Part shown: piece after piece, positions 47,248 to 59,323 of the stretch
Numbering within the stretch: the stretch's first letter is position 1
How the letters are laid out: each line of letters starts with the position of its first letter
Source of the DNA: Cylicocyclus nassatus
Lineage: Eukaryota; Nematoda; Chromadorea; Rhabditida; Strongylidae
NCBI GenBank assembly: GCA_958299035.1
Contig: CATQJL010000112.1
Location: 50,636,491-50,700,490 of the forward strand
DNA: 64,000 nucleotides
Direction: 5' to 3'
Position numbers and translations under genes: made by a program
The notes under the pieces: generated by a model
The model's input: the letters and a program-made list of their open reading frames with translations, nothing else
The model's database searches: none
Told to the model about the DNA's origin: nothing

Positions 47248-47789
47248 GATCACGAGATATTCAGTTTTGCCGAGCTGCTACCCGTGAACTCTTGGCCCGC
47301 TAGATGCGGGTAGGTAATCTGTATTGTATTGCAGAAGAAAGAACAAGGTAGTATCCCGCCGGCCAGATTAGCAAAAAAAAAGAATTTATGCCATATAAAA
47401 GTACCAAGTGGCTCTCGTAAGATGGCAACCACTGGTCGAAAAACATCGAAATCGATGCAGTTTCGTTCCTCCTCCTACTACTAACAAGTGCAGGGTCTGA
47501 GTGTAACTTTTCTGCCGTTCCTATCACTAAAATTTATGCAACGAAAATCTGAGCCTACAGGTTGGTTCATGTTGATTGTGACGCAAGAAAAAAATGCCAT
47601 AACTTTGCAAGGACGAATGAAATCAAAAAGATTTGTATTCATTTTACAAGAGAATGATCAGAAATCGGACTGGCCAATTCAAGCAAGCTGCACATTGTTA
47701 GATGCAGCATAAAACGCAGACTTTATATTTGTCTTCTTTATCTGCAGAACCTTTTGCATTCTAAGCCTTAATGGCCATTATTTTGCTAA
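47248..47789. other. No gene recognised
   Basis: No terminal repeats or exon-like frames were found. TAA just before 47790 is the target duplication of the next element. Confidence 0.3.
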
Positions 47790-48429
47790 GGCTGCGTTCA
47801 TACTGTTCCGGAGCTTGAGGACCAATACTCAGATAATCGCCGGGGCACGCGGTCCGTATACTCGCGCTTTTGTGCAAGCGGTCAGCAGAATTTTGGGGCG
47901 TGGCCAAACCTTCAGCGAGCGGTACTTCCTTTACTGTCTAATGTTCTGCCAGCGGGCAGAAACAAAGAATTTTTTCTGCAGGCGCTCGTCAAATAATTTC
48001 TTTCAGCGAGCGCTGGTTAAATTTTCAGCTGGCGCTCGGACTCTATTTACGCAGCTTCGGGCGTACGTCAAGCAAAGGGAGACTCTACATGGAAGAGGCG
48101 TCATCGATGGTTTAATTACTCAAGTTTGAGGTACTTTCTCTCAGCGGAAAGTACTTGGGGGCTGCGCGGTCCTCCACAAAGGACCGTGCGGTCCCCGAAA
48201 ATTTTGCATATTCTCGCGGAAAGTCCGCGAGAATGCGGCCACTGCGCCGCAGCTAATCTATAAAAAAAACCGCGAATGCTCTCCAAGCATACGCCTAAAA
48301 TTTCGCAAAAATTCTTCCAAATATCTGCAAGCGGAGCGCAAAAAATTAGCAGACTATTTTTCCGGTGCCGGCCCTCCCATAACTTGCATGGCCGCCTGCC
48401 CCGGCGAGTACCCAAGTATGAACGCAGCC
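47790..48429. mobile_element. PIF/Harbinger-like MITE rich in hairpins
   Basis: A perfect 15-bp TIR, GGCTGCGTTCATACT...AGTATGAACGCAGCC, is flanked by TAA on both sides (47787-47789, 48430-48432), as expected for PIF/Harbinger (TWA duplications). Subterminal GATAATCGCCGGGGCA is answered by TGCCCCGGCGAGTACC. Internal hairpins: GTACTTTC...GAAAGTAC near 48130-48153 and TTCTCGCGGA...TCCGCGAGAA near 48212-48233. It is 640 bp and non-coding. Related copies lie at 7915-8507 and 21815-22045. Confidence 0.7.
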
Positions 48430-48432
48430 TAA

Positions 48433-49725
48433 GAATTCGTGCGTGTAAAGGGCAAACTTGGAGGTACAGAGCCATTCTCGGCTCAGTGCAGGATAAACGT
48501 GCAACTAGGTCACTTCATATGGCCTACACCTAGAGGTGAGCTAAAACGGCAATAACGTGCCTAATTTGCAATTGTGTACGATTTTGTCGCTGTAAGGCTG
48601 CTCATAACTTCGCCTACAGAGGCGTTCTGCAGATATGGAAGACAGATTTGAGCGTTCTATGCCTACATCAAATGGTATGCATCGTTTGGATTGACCGACT
48701 CGACTTCTGACCATTTCCTTGTCAGACAAAAAAATTCTGTATAATACCTTCAGATCACTTTCGAAATATTCGCCTTTGACTTCAGTAAAAGTATTTAATT
48801 TCTTTCCAATCTCTTCCAAAAAACCTCAAATCACGCACAAAAAATTTTTCGTCCCAAATCCATTAAGTCTCTTTTTGGCAAATCAAGGGAATGGTTCTAA
48901 AGAGCAGACTTTTTTCTTCTAGATAAGCAGAAAAGAGGTCCGCGGGGTCAATAGTGAGCGAATTATAAAGCCAACATTGTTTTTCGTTGTTCAAAATCGA
49001 TGTTACACAACTGCAGTTTCCTCTCTTCGCCGTGGATTAATGCCTAGTCATGTTAAGAAAATTGTGAACAGAGACAACAGGTTCGCCTTAACACAGGGAA
49101 GTACCACTGTCTTTCAGAGTTTGCTTCTGATACTTTTTGCAGAATCCCGAAAAACTGCGTTTAAGCTACATAACGAGTGCGGTTTATAAACATCCCTAAC
49201 TAAGAAGTGAAGTCAGAAATAACCATATGGAACAAAAGAATATAGGGAGGGTAACTATCTTCAAAGCATAGCATAAAGTACACCAAAAAATGGATATTTG
49301 TCCGTCTAACTTCATGCGGATCGAATCTGAATAGACAATGTTTGGCTTTCCGACTAGCTCATTCTTGACTCCAAAAACTTTGGTTTTCTGGTCTGTCTGT
49401 AAGCAAAGAATCTGTTCTTTCAAACCCAAGTAACTAAATTCGCTAAAAAGAGACCTAGTGAGAACCTGGGACGAAACTCCGCCCTCCGAACAGTAAATTC
49501 TTTCGGTAAAGCAGGTGGTGAAAATCTTGAAAATAATCTACAAGATCTTGTTACAGAATTTTTTGTATATCAGATGAACGAAGGCAAATTCATTGAGGTT
49601 CTAGCCAGAGAAATTCTGTGCGTCACGTTTCATGTGTACATACTGTATACTTGCTTGTTGTGTCCATATTTCAAGTATTTAGATCCACATATAGATCTTG
49701 AATTTAGAGTTCAAGTATTGTTGAA
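48433..49725. other. No gene recognised
   Basis: Only short chance ORFs. No TIRs or splice-flanked frames were convincing. Confidence 0.3.
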
Positions 49726-51839
49726 TCTTATATATAAAGCTGAATGTCTGTTTGTATTTTTGTCTGTATGTCTGTGTGTCTGTCTGTATGTATGCGTGTA
49801 CGTATTTAAATAGAAAATTCCATTTCTGAACCGATCCGAACCAAACTTTGTACGCATACACTTCGGGGCCGGGCGGGTGTCGAAGGCCACTTTTCATTAT
49901 CGATCAGTATCGATTATCGATTTTTATCGATTTTTTTGCAGAGTTCACCTACGGGGCTGGGAGTAGTTGGCACAGGGGGGTAATCAAGCGTGGGGATCCC
50001 GAACACAATATTAGTTTTCAGGATTATCGATTACTTGTATCGATTTTATCGATTTTACTGTAAAGTTTGACCTGCAGGGCTGGGAGTCTGCACAGGGGGG
50101 GGGGGTAATCAAGCATGCTGATTACGAGTACAAAATTAGTTTTTGGAATTATCCGCTATTTTTATCGATTTTATCGATTTTTTGTTAAGTTCGACCTACG
50201 GGGCTGGGAGTTGGCACAAGGGGTAATCGAGCATGCTGATTACGAACACAATATTAGTCTTTAGAATTATCGATTACTTTTATCGATTTACCGATTTTTT
50301 GCAAAGCTTGAGCTACTGGGCTGAGAGATGGCACAGTGGGGTGATCGAGCATGCTGATTACGATTACAATGTTAGTTTGGCGCTGTTCGGCTACCCGGGC
50401 CCCAAAATTTTTTTGTCGTAGAGCTTGCTCAAACTTCGTGTACAAGAGTTATCTACATGCTGATTACAGATATCACACTTTCTCCGCAGAACGTCTCCCC
50501 TTGTGTTACGATAGGTATACGGCAGGAAGTTAAAATCATGAATTCGGCTGGAGTTCAGTCCGGAGAACTTATTCGACATGCTGATTACGAATTTCATACT
50601 CTCTCTCTGCATATTGGGACTTTTTCATAGAGTTATGGTGGTTATACGGTATAGGGTCGAAACATAGATTTGCTTTAAACTTCGTTTTGGGTGGTCATTT
50701 AGCGCGCTGAACATGAATATTTATTTATTTATTTGAATACGCCATAGGCGAGCCATAGTGTCGGGTTAGTATTTAACAGATTCTTGAAGAAAATCAGTGT
50801 TAGAGATACACAAACACAGAGACAAGAAAGCCTTAACGCAGAAAATTAAGAAAGCTTTTGAGACCATACGCCAGTCTAGGTCCACACTAATGAATGATAG
50901 AACACAAGGACTAACTACTAGAAGCGCTGCCATAAAGTACATTCATATGAGTCTGCGCATGCCACCCTTGCTGACCAGAGCAAGCGACCAATATTCAAGT
51001 AGTATGTCGGAGATATAATGAAAAAGGAATGCTAGCGCAACAAACTAGGCAACCCTTGTACAACCGAACATACTGGATGAGCCACAAACTCAATAGGAAA
51101 ACTGAAAATAAGCTTGGTAACAAATATAATCGGGCAGTCTCCTTAGGCTAGTCTTATGCATCAGGACGAAAAGAAAAATTAGACCCAGAACATAACAAAT
51201 ATGTTTCAGTCGAACTGAATTGAAACATCATCAAACCAAAGATCAAACGATACACAACGACGTCTATCTTCCACTCTCACAAAAGGCAGTACAGGCAAAA
51301 AAAAAGAAGCTGGAACTCGATCATGCGTTGTCAACAAATCTGGACGACACAACTTGAGTCAGCCGAGAAGCGGAATCTAAAAAGGAAACCGAGAAAAACA
51401 ACTACGAACTAAAGAGAAAGCTAAACTCCCAAGCATGTTGCAGATGAAAAGGACGTGGCAGGAAAGAAGATGTTAAGCAGCTAACGGAATTTAACTATTT
51501 TCTGGAAAAAAAGGAGAAGGAAAAAAGATGGATTGAAATAAACGAAACACACATCTTGTGAACGAGATTCTACATCTAAAAGTATTCAGACTCGTCAATG
51601 CCTAACAATTTCAAAAAGTCGCATTCCAAAAGCTTTCTTCTGAACAATTTTGAGTTGACAGAAGAGATGACAGAGTCAGGCAATTTCTGCAACCAACGTG
51701 CAGTACGGACAAAAAAGGAGTTACAAAAAACTTGTTCAATTTTGTTGACCCTTTTGAATCAGCACAGTAAAAGTTAAACCTACCTGTACGTCCGTGGCAA
51801 GGCTTTCAAATCCAGAATTCACTAGGCAAAAGCTTAGTC

Positions 51840-52718
51840 TCAAGAGGTATTATATGGAAGGCAAGTACAAGACCAGCAACAACTCTTAACAACTCTCGTA
51901 AAGCAGGCTATGAAGCTTGAAGCGATCCAACCTACTTCGGACGGGAGGGCAGCTGAGTAATCGTCGTTAGGGATAAGTCTATAGAAAAGGATACGAGTAA
52001 AAGTCATCTGAATTCTATCCAAAGCCAAGATATCCTTTTTCATATATGGACTTCAAACTTGGTTAGCATATTCTAAATGCGGGAGGACATAAGCCATATT
52101 GAGAAAGTTTACATTCTGATGTAAACTTTCTCATCAACATGCTTTAAGTTACGTAGCAAGAGGAAGAGTCGTTTGTGCAGGGCTGCGCGTGCTATTTTCT
52201 CAATATGGGGTCCTGATGTAAGCTCTTGGTCAACTAGCACCCCAAGATCTCTTATTAGTCCAGGCCTAGAAAGAGAAGTACCAGAATGCTCATATTTCTC
52301 AAAGGTGCGTTCATTCTCCTTACTTTTAGAGATTGTCAGACAGGCACTTTTCGTTAGGTTAACGTCAATACTGTTAAGAGAGGCCCAAGTCAGAATATTC
52401 TGCAGGCAGTCTCTAGGGCTTGTGTTACTTCACCTCTATCAGCATCAACATATGATGCAAACACTTTGATGTCATCAGCATAGACCATAACCTTAACTCT
52501 GCTGTGAGTAGTTAAAAGTCCAGAAAGGTCACTGGTGTAAATATTGAAAAGTACAGGGGACAATACACCACTTGTGGCATTCCACTAATTGCTGATTATA
52601 AGGAAGAGTCGGCAGAATTACAGCGAACGGAAAAAGTCCTATTGGACAGATAAGATGAAAGCCATTGCAAAACAGTCCCACGAATCCCTACTTTGAAAAG
52701 CTTTTCAAGCAATTTGGA
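51840..52718 (-). pseudogene. LINE RT, second part
   Basis: Reading resumes after the Penelope-like insertion with RVDISKLLEKLFKVGIRG, LQWLSSYLSNRTFSVRC, then the active site VYADDIKVFASYVDAD (near 52480-52430) and the C-terminal FTRILFYRLIPNDDYS (near 52005-51950). Several frame changes make it inactive. Confidence 0.75.
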
Positions 52719-52730
52719 AATGTCTACTCT

Positions 52731-53221
52731 AGTTGATAATCGTTTGAGCTTGCTAAGCGTCGACCAAGATATCAGCCACACTTTATTCACGGCCAACGTT
52801 TCGGCGGGATCGCCTTCGTCAGAGCCTAGAAAGTCGAAAACATAAGTGAAACATTCTCCTAGACGCCAAGATCTCAGCTCAAGACGAAAGTCAAATTGGA
52901 GAGAGGCAAAGGCAAAGGGAGATCGGGTAACCAAGACTCACCTTCGATAACGTGTGATGATGTGTTAGACCACCATATACTCACACTATACCTCCTCCCT
53001 ATTTTAGTGCTTGGGTGACCTGACCTCATATCAAAGCCCACAGAGAGGTATTGATATGGCGCCAGTTCATTGGTGATGGCTATGCACTCTTCCTTCCGGT
53101 TCATCCTTGGATTCTTGGTGTTCATCCAGAACGCTTCCAAAGTTTTGCGCGCTAGGAGGCGGGCTCGTACGCCAATATAGTCACTCCAATACTGATCTCA
53201 GCATTTTCATGGCACGAAATG
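52731..53221. repeat. Left pseudo-LTR of the Penelope-like element
   Basis: It starts TTGATAATCGTTTGAGCTTG (after AG) and ends at CATGGCACGAAATG. It includes, on the - strand, the end of the element ORF (LEAFWMNTKNPRMNRKEECI), a common Penelope-like C-terminal motif. Confidence 0.8.
52798..52822 (-). ncRNA. Hammerhead-ribozyme-like core, left arm
   Basis: The - strand reads CTGACGA, then a GGCG/CGCC stem with a short loop, then GAAAC: the CUGANGA - stem II - GAAA core. Hammerheads are known in pseudo-LTRs of Penelope-like elements. Stems I and III and the cleavage site were not resolved by eye. Confidence 0.55.
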
Positions 53222-53524
53222 GGGTGTGTGCCAAGATGAACGATAGCTGGAAATAAGCATTCCATATTTCTGCGGCTGTCAATATACCGCGCATAAAGTC
53301 TTATTTTTTGAAGCGATATGCTCTTTACTGGATTGAAGATGGTGTCGAAAAGTAAAGATTAAGGCCCGTTAAGCTCCCAGCGTTTTTTCCAAATTCCTAG
53401 ATGCCATCATAACGTAAATATAGAATCTGAAGAATATTTGACCTACGCAACGCATATGGCTGGCACAACCTATCGTTCATGCTGACTGCCCCCCCCCCAC
53501 GAAATGCGATGGCTGCCTAACGGC

Positions 53525-53770
53525 GTAGCTGCTTTCAGTTTATTTAACCCATCCAGATGTTCTTACACGGCAGCAAAGAGGTCGTCCTGTTTCTCCGATA
53601 TACGTACACCACACTAAACATGTGATGAGATAAATAACCCCGGAGATCATGCAATCACCCTCTTTGCCAAATGGGCAAACACAAGCTGGGGTTAGGCATG
53701 TACGATCGTAAGATCGATTTCGGACCAATTGACGTTTTAGGTTCGAGGGTAGTATCGACCACCCTGACAT
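53525..53770 (-). pseudogene. Penelope-like GIY-YIG endonuclease domain
   Basis: The frame has CVCPFGKEGDC, GVIYLITC, then TYIGETGRPLCCRVR. This is the Cys-containing GIY-YIG nuclease typical of Penelope-like elements, which cuts the target DNA. It overlaps the end of the linker frame (53655-54071), so a frameshift lies near 53690, and the nuclease is truncated after the Arg-containing helix. Confidence 0.8.
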
Positions 53771-54537
53771 CGTCTTGCAAACCCGCGAGATGTACGCATC
53801 GCCGCACTGCCGCGCTTATCTTATCCGATACGAACGGCAAGCAGAAACTAATTTTGGTTAGTGGCGCATCCGGGCTGCCGGAACTGGCTCTGCGTCCTAC
53901 AAACCCGCGAGGGTTTGGGATAGGCTCACCGGCATACCCATTAGACTGAGCTACTTGATAAGCTAACTCCATAGAGTAAATTCGCTCCTGCACGCCCGAA
54001 GACACTTTTGCTGCTGTCCGATACATGTTCCCTACAACCGCCTTTTTAAGCTTGCTGGGATGCGCAGACAAATAATGTACTAAAATGTTTTTGCAGCTGG
54101 GTTTGCGGTACCACCTAGTTTTATATTCCCCACCGCACAGCCGTACTTGTACATTGAGAAACGGTAGCCAATTTTCCCTGGGCTTTTCCCGTGTGAACCT
54201 TAATGTTTGGGTATTGCTGGTTTAGAAGATTGAAACAAACATCCATCTCGGCTTGCGTCGGACAAATGATGAAGCAATCATCTATATAGTGACAATATAG
54301 CAATGGTTCCCTCGAAAGCACGGGCGCTTCTACTTTAGACATGAAAACAATGGCTAGAGTTGGCGCTAATCGCTGTCCCTTCGCTAAACCCCGAACCTGC
54401 TTATAGTAGTGACCTGACCACCTAATTATGGAACACTTTAAGCATTCGCTTAGAAGGGTCATGATGCTACTGAGACTGAAGCCGTACAGGTTTAGGGGAC
54501 TTTGATGCTCTAAGAGGAGTTCGTAAATCGCTTGCAT
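53655..54537 (-). pseudogene. Penelope-like RT, C-terminal half, and linker
   Basis: The upper frame (54537-54121) has SGHYYKQVRGLAKGQRLAPT and the catalytic HYIDDCFI, the Penelope-like RT motifs (GLAMGxxLAP and YxDD). It is lost to a frameshift near 54130. The lower frame (54071-53655) carries RKPSCKN, YLSAHPSKLKK and the linker to the nuclease. The RT fingers are missing. These RTs are related to telomerase. Confidence 0.8.
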
Positions 54538-54556
54538 CGCCGCATCATTTTCATGG

Positions 54557-55048
54557 CATTTCGTGCCATGAAAATGCTGGGATCAGTATTGGAGTGACTA
54601 TATTGGCGTACGAGCCCGACTCCTAGCGCGCAAAACTTTGGAAGCGTTCTGGATGAACACCAAGAATCCAAGGATGAACCGGAAGGAAGAGTGCATAGCC
54701 ATCACCAATGAGCTGGCACCATATCAATACTTCTGTGGGTTTTGATATGAGGTCAGGTCACCCAAGCACTATAAATAGGGGAGGAGGTATAGTGTGAGTA
54801 TATGGTGGTCTAACACATCATCACACGTTATCGAAGGTGAGTCTTGGTTACCCGATCTCCCTTTGCCTTTGCCTCTCTCCAATTTGACTTTCGTCTTGAG
54901 CTGAGATCTTGGCGTCTAGGAGAATGTTTCACTTATGTTTTCGACTTTCTAGACTCTGACGAAGGCGATCCCGCCGAAACGTTGGCCGTGAATAAAGTGT
55001 GGCTGATATCTTGGTCGACGCTTAGCAAGCTCAAACGATTATCAACTA
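54557..55048. repeat. Right pseudo-LTR of the Penelope-like element
   Basis: An inverted copy of 52731-53221, ending CAAGCTCAAACGATTATCAA and CTA, with a few differences. A 35-bp tail follows before the target duplication. Confidence 0.8.
54956..54980 (+). ncRNA. Hammerhead-ribozyme-like core, right arm
   Basis: CTGACGA, GGCG/CGCC stem, GAAAC, identical to the left-arm copy but on the + strand because the arms are inverted. Confidence 0.55.
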
Positions 55049-55095
55049 TTGATGCCAAGATTAATAAACAACCGAAGTTGGACAATGTCTACTCT

Positions 55096-56763
55096 GTCAA
55101 AGGCTTTAGACAGATCAAAATAAAGTACGTCGGTGAATCGATTTTGAGATAAAGCTTTCTTCCAGTAACGTTTGCAGACCAGTAATTGAAGGGTGGTCGA
55201 AGAGCCTTCGATGAAACCAAACTGCACAAGTGGAATGAGATGGTTTTGTGTTCGAAATGCCAACAATTTTCTTCTAACAATCTTCTCAGCAAGTTTACAA
55301 ACAACAGAGTTAATGGATATCGGCCGAAACTCGGTAACCTTACATGGACTCTGGACCTTCGGTATGGGTACGACTTTTCCTTGCTTCCATATATTTGGAA
55401 GCTCTCCACTGCTCAAGGAGAGATTGATTAGAAACAGAGACAGGAGTAGCCAACTGATTGGCCCATCTTTTGAACACAATCTGAGGGATGCCATCAGTTG
55501 TCAAGAACGTGGATTTGAGCTTTCTCAAAATGCTCACTATCTCCCAAGGAAACACCTGTAAAATTTGAGAAAGACAGGAGGCATGGTCTGATGTCATATT
55601 GACAATCATTGTTGTCGGTGGGATTCGACGGAGCTCGGAAAACCGATGCAAAGTAGCGCTCTAGATGCTCAGCTTTCTCTTGATCTGTCTTGATGACGTT
55701 TCCTTGATCATCCCGTAATATTTGCACCTTAGTTTGTTCTTTAAGAAAAGAACGAGCATATCTGGGCAGAGAAGCAGTATTTATCGTTGTTAGCCTCCTC
55801 TGTTTTTAAGCATTATACCTAGCTAAGTGCCTGGATAACTCTTTAGTAATGTGCTTATACACTGCAGAGGCTAGAGGGTTTTGAGAAGTACAGAATAAAC
55901 GGTTTCTTTGTTCAATCAAGTTCTTGATGTGCAAAGGATAATCACAAGATCTGCTCATTCTCTTTTTGTACGGGACAAATCGCGAAAGCAGGTCATGCAT
56001 CAAATCAATAAATCGTTGATATGCATCGTTGATCGAAGTGTCATCAAGTAAAGTCCACCAATCAATAACGTCCAGAGCGAAAGGGATGGCCAAGTAACCA
56101 CCGCTCATGTAGTCAAGTAGGTAGGATTCCATACAGGAATTATCAATGGGTATTGAAAGATCAAAATGAATACTAGCATGATCACACCCACAAAGAGAAG
56201 GCTTAACAATTACATTGTGAACAATAGGATTAGATGATAAGACAAGATCCAACACATTGTTCATTCTAGTTGGATGAAAAACATGTTGAACAAGCGAAAG
56301 TTCATCAAACAAAGTCATGAATCTTCTAGAAGTTGGACATAAGGGAGTCTTGTTTGACCAATCGATAGCAAGGTTGAAGTCACCCATCAGGACGACGTTA
56401 GAATGACTACTACAGAAGTTTTGCAAAAAATTAACAAGGTAGGAATCATTGTTGAATGTGGAGGAGAGAGGGCGATACACAAGAATGATGAAACAGTTAG
56501 ACTGCGACTCAATGTCATTTTCAATGGCAAAACATCGGTCATTTGTCTAGGAGTAGGCATATCTTCACATAAAATAATATCACGAATAAGAATGCACAAA
56601 CCTCCCCCAGTCGTTTGATTCGATCTTTACGGAAAATCGTATAGGGAAGACCATGACATAATTCAGAAGATTCAATGGCTGGAGTAAGCCAAGATTCAGT
56701 TACAAAGATAATGTCAGGCTTTTCAAGCACGAGAATAAGATGAAACAAGTCGATTTTGTTCAC
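55096..56763 (-). pseudogene. LINE endonuclease and RT first part
   Basis: The endonuclease has IIFVTESWLTP (near 56700), YRPLSSTFNN (near 56475), VVLMGDFNLAI (near 56390) and CDHASIHFD (near 56190). RT has IWKQGKVVPIPK, FRPISINSVV (near 55325), FGFIEGSSTTLQLL and YFDLSKAFDRVDI (near 55130-55095), where it is cut by the Penelope-like insertion. It has frameshifts near 56540, 55800 and 55500. In the intact family this protein nicks DNA and primes reverse transcription. Confidence 0.8.
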
Positions 56764-56976
56764 AAGGCTACGGGCATTAAGTAGGATGCAGATGATGTAT
56801 GATGTAGTTACATCATACGAGTACCATGCAAAGAATTCAGTTTTCCTGGCGTGGATTCTGCCTTCGACTTATGTCGGTAATCTTGACCACCTCACCCCGA
56901 TAGACCACATAGCCCTTGTATCCCAATGCCTGGTTTTTTCTTGTGCCTCCCTGCGCAATTCAAAGTTCCTCTTGCA

Positions 56977-57453
56977 TCAATCCGCGGTGAGACTAGGTCT
57001 GATAAAGACACTAGAAAACCGCGGATTATTCCTCAAAAGTTTTGCCTTCCCAAGAACAGCAAGACATTGCGACCTAGCCGGGAACATGACTTTGGTCAAA
57101 CGTGGTTTTTGGGTAACCCTACCCATTCTAAAGACCGCGGTTGGCTTAATTTCCACACCAAGGCTATCCAGAATTTCGGATACTTTGGCTTCCACGTCGG
57201 CCTGCTTTGCTGAAGGGCGGGCATCAGAGAGAAACTCAGGAATATCGTGAACTACAATACTTCGAAAAAATTCCTCACAGATTTTATGCGAGCTAGTCAG
57301 AACGGCCTGCAGTGCATGCATTGAATCCATGACCTGCTGTGGCACGTTCGGGACATTTGCAAGGAAATTTGACATCGTGCTTAGATGTACTGATAGATCA
57401 AGGGACAAACTAGATTCAGGACTTAAATCAGCACTAGAGAAATCATTAGGCAA
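56977..57453 (-). CDS. LINE ORF1 protein (second LINE)
   Basis: An open frame of about 158 codons with MGRVTQKPRLTKVMFPARSQ and KAKLLRNNPRFSSVFIRPSL, matching the ORF1 of the 10.5-14.5 kb LINE in spacing and key residues. Its N-terminus is Ser/Leu-rich. It ends at LTAD, earlier than the other copy, so the C-terminal charged helix is lost. An RNA-binding role is inferred from position. Confidence 0.5.
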   Translation of the reverse strand: MPNDFSSADLSPESSLSLDLSVHLSTMSNFLANVPNVPQQVMDSMHALQAVLTSSHKICEEFFRSIVVHDIPEFLSDARPSAKQADVEAKVSEILDSLGVEIKPTAVFRMGRVTQKPRLTKVMFPARSQCLAVLGKAKLLRNNPRFSSVFIRPSLTAD

Positions 57454-58430
57454 CTAACCAACATTTACAGGAGAAAAAGAAGAGCCGGATTCGTCGGCCT
57501 GAGAACGAGTCAATACCATTGATAAAAAAGATCGCGAAGATAGCCGCCGCTCACGGTGCGGGTACAAAGTCGAATGCATGCTGATTTCGCAGGATATGCA
57601 TTTTCTTGGGTTACGGTGGGTGCAGATGGTTCGAAGTTCCAGATTTGCTCAATACCTTACCTCTAACGGTTCACAGATATAATGCTTATGAATATGATGC
57701 TTGCTCGCTGTCAAAACGCCTTAGTGAAGTTATGGTGAGTTGCAGGGTTTGAATGGACATTTTTTTGCTTTCGGGCCGATTTAGATCCCAGATATTCACG
57801 AAATGAGGAAACGGTTGTTTTGTATGGCGGTCTCCAGCGCCATCCTGATAACCTGTCCCAACGTGTAACGTACGCGGCAAATCTCCCTCCCCCTGCTTTT
57901 GCTTAGGCAAAAGCCGCCGAAGGGTGTATCGCGCTCGGCAGTGGTCCTATAAGGAAAGCGTTACGGTCGCGGGAAACTTTTATACCGCACAAATTGCCAT
58001 TATCGTGCAGATCAAGCACGATATTCTTGAAACATCACTTTAGTTAATTCCTTGCCAATGTTTCAGGCAGGTTCATGACTTTTACCCGCTGCCACGCGAA
58101 ATGACTACCATATTCGTCATCAGCAACTTGATAAACTCCCATATACCGAGTTTGAACGAGACCCACCACAAAAAGATTTTAGGGCCCGGAAACCCAATGC
58201 CATCGGTTTTTGAAATTATCCTTACTTTTATCAATTTTATTGTTTTTTTTTGCAAAGTTTAAGCTACGGGGCTGGGGGGTTGGTGAGGAAGGTAGGTGAG
58301 CATACTGATTACTCACACAGCGGGAAGAGGGAATTGCATGTAGAAGTGGGCACAAGTGAAGGTGTACCGGGCAGACATGGAACCTTTACGGATTTTGACA
58401 GGGCCGGGCGGAGCCGGGTAAGCCAGCTAG

Positions 58431-59315
58431 TATTGTATTACGTCGTTTCATAAATTTGTAGGCTTTTTATAGACTAACGAAATGACAAAACTTTAGTAAA
58501 ATTCAATCAACAGTGTATGTTCAGGTATTGCGCACAACCTTCTACAGCATGCCATCAGATTTTCGGTTCCGTTTTACCAAAACTCAGCGGGTTTGGTCCC
58601 AAAAAAGGTCGTCTAATCAGCGCCTGAGATCGCCTTCGAAATCAAACAGACGCCGTCCATATGATAGGTGATAGACTGGAAGAGATGAGAATATGCTAGA
58701 GTGAAATCTCAGGTGCACATTGAGTACCAATGTACCTCCCGGTTAAGCCTTGCAAGACAGCTATGACGACGGCTAACTTTCATCGCGCAAAAAAGCTCAC
58801 TGGACCTGTTTATAAGGCTTTTTGTACAACAGGGATTAGTTTAGAATGCAGTTGGGTTGCATACGGTATGGACGACCGTCTTCTTCTTACCTAGCAAAAA
58901 TCAGTGCAGAACCTCCTGCCCATCCTGCAAAAAGCCTTGTTCAGGTGACACCTTGAAAACTCTTTGTTTTTGAGGCAATCCAATCCCTTTTTTGTTTCAT
59001 ATTGACGAAAAAACGCCTTCGTCCATAATCGGCAAGAAAATCTGAGCAAAACGCTCTTATTCAATAAGAAAAAAGAGCAAGTGCCGAAAATGCTTCTTTT
59101 TGCCTTTTGAGAATTCCTTCTTTGGAAGGTGAGGAATCAAAGCAAATTAGCTTTTCATAAAAAATGGTCAGTTTGTTTTGAAGAGCATGATCAGCTCTTT
59201 TCCATGATATACGCATCTTGCCGCAAATCAACCGCTCTCAAAGAAATGAGAACGAGAATGAAAACTCTACGAACGGAACGACCTAATATAATCTCGGAAC
59301 TTGTATTTATGATAT
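58431..59315. other. No gene recognised
   Basis: No exon-like frames or terminal repeats. The last bases ATGAGTTG (59316-59323) are the target duplication of the next element. Confidence 0.3.
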
Positions 59316-59323
59316 ATGAGTTG

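Larger units (their letters stand above)
52731..55083 (-). mobile_element. Penelope-like element with inverted pseudo-LTRs
   Basis: Arms of about 490 bp (52731-53221 and 54557-55048) are nearly perfect inverted copies. The duplication AATGTCTACTCT flanks the element (52719-52730, 55084-55095), leaving a 35-bp tail after the right arm, typical of the asymmetric ends of Penelope-like elements. The interior encodes RT and GIY-YIG endonuclease pieces on the - strand. Both arms carry a hammerhead-like core. The RT N-terminal half is missing, so it is a 5'-truncated copy. Confidence 0.85.
50719..57571 (-). mobile_element. CR1/Jockey-type LINE, itself split by a Penelope-like element
   Basis: The 3' tail (AAAT)n is at 50719-50734 (- strand). 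The order is ORF1 (57453-56977), endonuclease (56763-55806), RT first part (55494-55096) and RT second part (52718 to about 51840). GAAT flanks both ends, the likely target duplication within the Helitron. It is decayed by frameshifts. The Penelope-like element at 52731-55083 interrupts the RT just after AFDRVDI. Confidence 0.85.
49726..58430 (+). mobile_element. Helitron-like element split by a LINE
   Basis: The 5' end TCTTATATATAAAGC is at 49726, preceded by A, with (CTGT)n following. The 3' end, hairpin GGGCGGAGCC and GCCAGCTAG, is at 58430, followed by T. The two parts (49726-50718 and 57572-58430) line up without a gap against the element at 60152-62796, joining at GAATATCATGCTGATTTCGC. 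Without the LINE it is about 1.85 kb and non-coding. It includes ATCGAT-rich minisatellite units at 49900-50340. Confidence 0.8.

Noticed and set aside
49726..50700. Autonomous Helitron (8.7 kb between its ends)
   Set aside because: The extra length is a LINE with a Penelope-like insertion; no Rep or helicase sequence is present.
52596..52934. 112-codon ORF and its partner at 54844-55152 as a repeated gene
   Set aside because: They are the same stretch of the inverted pseudo-LTRs of the Penelope-like element, over the hammerhead-like core, not a protein.
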